Positions 20,173 through 25,094 of a stretch of DNA of 25,094 nt are shown here, one piece after another. This stretch comes from Rhizophagus sp. LPA8_4_AMF. Lineage: Eukaryota > Glomeromycota > Glomeromycetes > Glomerales > Glomeraceae. The notes under the pieces are model-generated. The model was not told the DNA's origin. It made no database searches and saw only the letters and a program-made list of their open reading frames with translations. Positions within the stretch are counted from its first letter, which is position 1. Every line of letters begins with the position of its first letter. The stretch is from NCBI GenBank assembly GCA_021464525.1, contig JADRCO010000877.1:1-25094 (forward strand). Direction: 5' to 3'. The translations under genes and the position numbers were made by a program.

Positions 20173-23100
20173 ATGCGAAATAAATTAAGAAAAAAAATAA
20201 TAAAGAAAATAAAAAACGTAAAAGAATATTTTCATTATTTATCAAGGCACGACAAAAAAAATAAATTATAGTATTACATTGGATTTTATTTAACATATAT
20301 ATATCGCATAAAGCCTCTAAAAATTTTTTTCTTGAAATTTATAATTAAATATGTAATGGGAAGTAATAAAAACACATACATTCCACTACTTAATAAAAAA
20401 AAATTGAACAACATTTACATTAAAGTCAAACACTAACCGCTACTACTAGTAATTTCTTCGACATAATTCGCAGGTACATATCCTTTAGAGCCTTCAAACT
20501 CTGCTTTCCACCAATCATTCAAAGATTTGTCGAGAATGGAAACAATGTTACCGGCTTTAATATCAAGTTCCGTAGAGTTTTGAGCTTTATAATCGTATAA
20601 TGCTTTGGCTTTGCAAATCTCTTTTTCTATTATTTTGGTTTAAATTAATTTAAAATTAATTAAGATGATGTTACGATATAAATGAAGAAAAAAATCAAAT
20701 AATTACCTTCTTTATAAATTTCAACAAAATTCTTTGGGAACCATCCCTTTAAACCGGTTTCTTCAATTGAACCATGCCACCATTCTGCATTATTTGGATT
20801 CTTAGATGGATGAGCCACGAAAACAATTCCGGCATCAAATTTAAGATCATCAGCTCCACCAGTACCAGGATAATTAAATAAAGATTTGACACGAAATTCT
20901 TGGAAATAGTCAATATCATTATCTGAAGACATTGAAGTAGGAGATGTAACACTCTGTCCCAAAATGTTATTTCCTTCGTTTACAGGAGTTTCGGTTTTAG
21001 TAGATTGTGGTTTTGGAGTTTCTTCACCAGCAAGCTGATCCGATGATAAATTGCCAAACCAATCCGTAGATACTCTTCTTCCCATAGTTTTTTGGCGTGT
21101 AGGAGGGGAGGATTTAGAGGCAACATTCTCGGTGGGAGAACTTCCAGTTTCAACTCCTCCACGACTCTTTAATTTAGGAATTCCACCCGCGAACAAGGCA
21201 CCAAGTCCAGATAATCCACCCATACCAGCAGCTGGTTGAGATACACCACCGGAAGAATTTTGTGTAGAAGAATTAGAATCATGAGTTTTACCTAATGTAA
21301 TGGTAGTAGGAAAAAAATTTAATATTAATACTGAATGTATGTATTATGTTGATGTAATTAATAACTATGATAATTACCTCCAGTTAAGGGTGAAGAACGA
21401 TCATTAGACTTCGTAGGTTTTAATCTTGTTCCTTGTTGAATTTGACTTAATAAAGCGTTTCGTGAATCAGAAGGTAGTGGTAATGATTGCGATTTGTTGC
21501 CGGAAGATAATGGCTGTTGCGGTTGCGGTGGTGGTGGTGGAACAGTCGAAGTAGTAGGTAATGGTGGCGCAGGTGGTACAGCATTTGAATTAGAAGGAAG
21601 TGGTGGTGGTATTGGGACATCATTAGAATTAGGAAGCGATGGCGGTATTGGGACATCATTCGAATTAGGAAGTGGTGGAGGTACTGGAATAGAGTTTGAA
21701 TTAGAGGGAAGCGGTGGCGGTATTGGGATAGAATCTGATTTTGCAGTTACATTAGACGTAAGTACTTTTGAAGGAGGTGGGGTAGAATTTGATCGGGGTG
21801 GAGTAGTTTTAACTGATTCAAAATTTGGAGAAGAACCAGAACCAAATAATTTAGATGCAAGTTGCTTAGTATTCCCTGGAGGAAAATCATCATCACTACT
21901 TTCTTCATTAACAACATTCCAATCATCATCATCATCTTGTTTATCATTTTGTGATGATTGTACGTTAGATTGAGCAGCAGCGCCAGAAGTGAACTTAAAG
22001 AACGGATTAGTACTCTCAATAGTGTCATTCTCATTGGCATCCACCACCTTTCGTTCTTGAGAGCTTAAGTTCAAAAATGGATTATTGCTAGAAGAATCTA
22101 CGGATGATGGTGTTTGTGAGCCACTATCAAAAGATTTAACTGAAAACGTGGAATCCTCCTTTTTAGTCTTTATTCTTTCTGCTTCACGTTTAACAGTTTC
22201 TTCACGTTGCTTAGCCTCTTCCTCCATTTTTTTTGCTTTTTCTCTGGCCGCTTTAGCATTTTCCACTAATGCTTCTTGCTCTATCCTTCTACGTTCTTCT
22301 TCTGCAGCACGTTCCTCTGCTTCTCTCTTATTACGTGCCGACCTTTCTTCTTCAAGTTTCTTCTCTTTTTCAGCTGCTTCAATCCTTTTACGTTCTAATT
22401 CTAATTCTTTTTCACGCATAGCTGCTTCTTTTTCACGAGATTTTCTGTCTTTAGCTTTTTCAAGTTCTTTTGCTTCTGCTAACCATTGATTTTTTCTTTC
22501 TTCTTCTTTTTTCTCGAATTCTTCTATTTTACGTAATTTTTCAGCGTCTTGCTCTGCTTTCTTTTGTTTCTCAGCTAAAAGCCTTTCGGCCCTTATACGT
22601 TCACGTTCCTCCGCTTCACGTTCTGCACGAGCTTTTCTTTCAGCCACTTCAGCTTTTTCACGCGCTAAACGGTCTGATAAAGTAGGCGAATCAGGATCTG
22701 ATGATGGGTTTGATTTCGAATAACTTGTCTTCTTAACACCCAATGCTTTCAATTTTTCTTGCATCCTACGTTCAGCTTCCGCTTTAATAAAAGCTTCACG
22801 TTCTTCAGGTGATTTAGACTTAGAAAATGAACTAGGTGGTGTATTAGTTGTATTATTTACAGAAGTATAAACCGAACTAGATGTAGATGAAGTGGAAGAT
22901 CTTCTATTATATGAAACATCACGAGATGAAGAATAAGTATCACTATTATATTCATAACGAGATGATGCTGAACTATCCCTTTTAAGATCTTGAATAAACC
23001 TTCTAACATCATCATCTACACCATTACCATCCTCCCATTTTCGCATTTCACTTTCCCGATCCCCTTTACTACGTTCAATCTTACGATATTTATCTTCAAT

Positions 23101-24990
23101 TTCTTCCCTTTCCCTTGAAGCTTTTATCACAGAATCTCGTAATTTTGAGATACTTCTTTCAATTTCTGCTACTTTAAATTCACGTTCAGCTTTTTCCGAA
23201 TTAATTCTATCAGTTTCTTCTTCAAGTAATCTAGGATTTATACCACCGCCACCACCACCACCAAAATTTACTGATTTACCAGTAAGCGTGGCCATACGAG
23301 CTTGAATCATAGCTTGTGCTTTCGCTTTAATTCTATCAGATTCTGTGATTTCCCCTCCAGGACCAGTACCAATAATGTTCAAATCAGATCCTCCGTCACT
23401 ACCTTCTCTTAATTTAAAAAGTTCTAATTTGGAATCGGGAATTTTATTACTCGTTTCACGGCTCTTACTAATTAATTCAGGAACGATAGTTACAAGCATA
23501 TTATTCAATTCATCATCCAAATTTTTGTGTTGATCAAGTAAAGAACCTAATTCTTCAGAATTTCGATTAAATTCTCTATTAAGCCATTCAGGATTTGAAC
23601 GTTCTTTTTCATTAATCTCTCTCTGAATATTTTTAATCTTATTTTTCAATTCGTAAACATCATCACTTGAATAAGAACTATTATACGAGACTGGTGCCGT
23701 ATCAGCAGTATATGAATAAGCTTCCAACAAAATTTGTTTTTCATGAATTTGTTTTTTTAATTCTGAAATTTTTGAAGACCTATCTTCACCAATATTTTCA
23801 GATATGGATGATGATTTTGACAAAGAAGAATAAGGTGAAGTATTCTGGCTACGGGGTACAGAAGGAACTCGATACCTTGAAGACGAAACGTATACATTAT
23901 CATCGTCCGTATGTTTGTATCCCGTTGCATCATTTCTGTTAATTGTAGGTGTAGCATTAAAACTTCTTGATTTCACATAATTAGCACCTGAAGTGTGTGT
24001 ACCTAATCCAATACTTGAATTATGGATTGAATCAGATTTGAGCATATTCTTAATCATATTTACACTCTCTGATAATTCTCTTGAAGAAGGAGGAACAAGC
24101 TCAGGAGGAAGTGTAATAGGTATATCATATCCATTTAATTTCCTATAAATCAAATGCATAGCAACAGCAAACTCATCCTGGTTTAATTTTCCGTTATTAT
24201 TAGGATCAGACAATCCCCTTATAATATAAAATACTTTTAGTTATTAATAAATATACACATTATTTTTTTGGGAAGGTGCGAAAAAAAAATCATCATATGC
24301 TCACCAGATTTGCATTAAATCACTTTGGGGTAGCCCAGATTGCGACAGAATTTCTCTAGCCTTTTCACCTATTAAAATAAAAAAAAATTTCGTTAAAGTG
24401 GTGATAAATAAAAATATTTCCCTTAATAATGTAATTTACCTGTTAAATATCCTAATCCTTGCGAATCCCATTGTCTAAATATTTCTCTATATTGTACTTT
24501 TTCTTCAGGTGTTACAGCCCAAGGAATTTCTGCGTTTCCTACTATTCCAGTTGTACTATACTGTTGTGGAGGATTTTGTTGTGGCATCATACGTTGTGTA
24601 AAAGGCATCATACTAGGCATCACACCGGAAATCATGGAACTATTTTGAATACCTGATGAATTTGAAGGATATTGAACCATATTATGTCCCACTTGCATCC
24701 CTGTATATTGTTGTTGTTGTTGTGGATGTGACATCATTTGATTATGAGAAGGGCTTATGGTCCTTTGAATTTGTGATGCTTGTTGTTGCAACTGTTGTTT
24801 TTGCTGTTGTTTTTGATATTCTTGCTCAATAACTCTAATTTGTTCAATAACACCCATTACTTCATTACGAACAATATCAGGTATTGTATTAGGTAAATCT
24901 TGTTTTTTGAGTTTTAAATTAGTTAAATACATAGCAAGAGCAAATTCTGGAAAAGTAAGATAATTATTCTTTGTAAGGTTAGATAATTTC
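17287..24990 (-). CDS. Intersectin/Cin1-type endocytic scaffold: EH-EH-coiled coil-Pro-rich-WH2-SH3-SH3-RhoGEF-PH-C2 (5' partial)
   Basis: Sixteen exons join in frame: 24990-24440, 24368-24305, 24217-21378, 21291-20707, 20626-20438, 20153-19654, 19559-19134, 19004-18906, 18820-18653, 18577-18395, 18299-18260, 18170-18030, 17953-17876, 17792-17695, 17605-17524 and 17435-17287, about 2063 residues. By window residue the order is: second half of EH1 (1-50), a Gln-rich linker, EH2 (about 155-250, with loop [12 protein letters not shown]), helices, a Lys/Glu/Arg/Ala coiled coil (about 720-895), proline repeats (1015-1110), WH2 with [16 protein letters not shown] (1120-1137) and a second verprolin-like [16 protein letters not shown]3-1 (about 1282-1345), SH3-2 starting [13 protein letters not shown] (1347-1409), an acidic/Ser-Pro linker, DH (1577-1800, with [16 protein letters not shown]), PH (about 1815-1915) and C2 (1935-2063). 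The family links clathrin-coat EH ligands (NPF), actin nucleation and Rho-GTPase exchange at endocytic sites. The first exons, with most of EH1, lie outside the window. The SH3-to-DH join is less certain than the rest. Confidence 0.82.
17954..18030 (-). other. Non-canonical GC-AG intron in the PH-C2 linker
   Basis: The exon ending CGAAAAAAAG at 18030 is followed by GCACGT, and the next exon begins after ATATATAACAG (acceptor at 17955-17954). Only the GC donor (intron 18029-17954) keeps the frame. The nearby GT (in CACGTATT) would put a stop just inside the next exon (ACTAACAG read as TAA). All other introns in both main genes start with GT. Confidence 0.75.
20433..24990 (-). other. Alternative short product: EH-coiled coil-WH2-SH3-SH3 half
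   Basis: If the intron 20437-20154 is retained, or if the gene really ends here, translation passes the SH3-2 domain ([16 protein letters not shown]) and meets TAG at 20435-20433, one codon beyond the exon. The product would keep the EH, coiled-coil, WH2 and SH3 modules and lose DH-PH-C2, like the short forms of animal intersectins. This is an alternative reading of the locus, not a separate gene call. Confidence 0.4.
21495..21780 (-). repeat. Coding proline-rich minisatellite
   Basis: Within the large exon, units of roughly 39-48 bases encode a repeated (S/N)NxxPxPPPLP pattern: [54 protein letters not shown]. Two adjacent units (around 21615-21665) are nearly identical at DNA level, so the array has probably changed length recently. 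Such tracts bind profilin, SH3 and WW domains, and here the array lies directly before a WH2 motif. Confidence 0.85.
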
Positions 24991-25051
24991 CTAAACAATA
25001 ATAATAAAAATAAATAAAAGATAAATTAACAAATAAGAAATTTTTTTTTTT

Positions 25052-25055
<4 letters not shown>

Positions 25056-25092
<37 letters not shown>
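25056..25092. repeat. 37-base A homopolymer at the window edge
   Basis: A run of 37 A on the plus strand (T on the gene's strand) lies inside an intron of the intersectin-like gene, followed by CA at the window end. It is either a real intronic T tract or an assembly/sequencing edge. It hides the distance to the missing first exons. Confidence 0.8.
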
Positions 25093-25093
<1 letters not shown>

Positions 25094-25094
25094 A

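Noticed and set aside
21494..21973. Plus-strand glycine-rich 159-residue frame
   Set aside because: It is exactly antisense to the proline-repeat coding exon and owes its length to that repeat's composition.
22085..22489. Plus-strand serine/leucine-rich 134-residue frame
   Set aside because: It is the antisense shadow of the Lys/Glu/Arg coiled-coil coding sequence.
1..25094. CRISPR arrays, bacterial operons or Shine-Dalgarno sites
   Set aside because: The DNA is eukaryotic: genes are intron-split, and no regularly spaced short direct repeats with unique spacers were found.

Overview
The window looks like nuclear DNA of an arbuscular-mycorrhizal (Glomeromycotina, Rhizophagus-like) fungus. 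It is very AT-rich, its genes are split by many short GT-AG introns (mostly 65-130 bases), its promoters and introns carry long A/T homopolymers, and decayed transposon pieces lie between the genes. The family-level signals agree: a kinase with the HRDLH catalytic loop fused to a half-RING and TPRs, a Pif1-like helicase pseudogene, a hAT-type YPSG/basic remnant and a pogo-like MITE. The species assignment is inference; no rRNA or marker gene is present.

Layout. Bases 1-3417 are non-coding repeat-rich DNA with a 187-base tandem duplication. Bases 3418-8419 (minus strand) hold a complete nine-exon gene for a 1461-residue protein: an N-terminal TKL-like protein kinase, a large helical region, a half-RING/U-box-like cysteine cluster, TPR repeats and an unrecognised C-terminal domain. 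Bases 8420-17286 are a transposon graveyard. It contains a hAT-like leader remnant, two short unexplained reading frames, two decayed copies of the kinase gene's last exons, a complete retroposed element with a perfect 15-base target-site duplication and RNA-like hairpins, a tandem duplication, a frameshifted Pif1 helicase pseudogene and a 197-base TA-flanked MITE.

Bases 17287-24990 (minus strand, 5' end outside the window) hold an intersectin-type gene. Its order is EH, EH, coiled coil, proline-rich region, WH2, two SH3 domains, DH (RhoGEF), PH and C2. This is the arrangement of animal intersectin-long and of Cryptococcus Cin1, a scaffold joining endocytic coats, actin assembly and Rho-GTPase activation. 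I resolved 16 exons with consistent reading phase, coding about 2063 residues in the window. The junction between the SH3 half and the RhoGEF half is ambiguous: an unusually long 284-base intron begins with an in-frame stop and ends just after an in-frame ATG. One locus could therefore give long and short forms, or be two adjacent genes.

The two main genes do not form an obvious pathway together. The strongest leads are the SH3/RhoGEF junction, the kinase/half-RING/TPR fusion with its orphan C-terminal domain, and the structured retroposed element.
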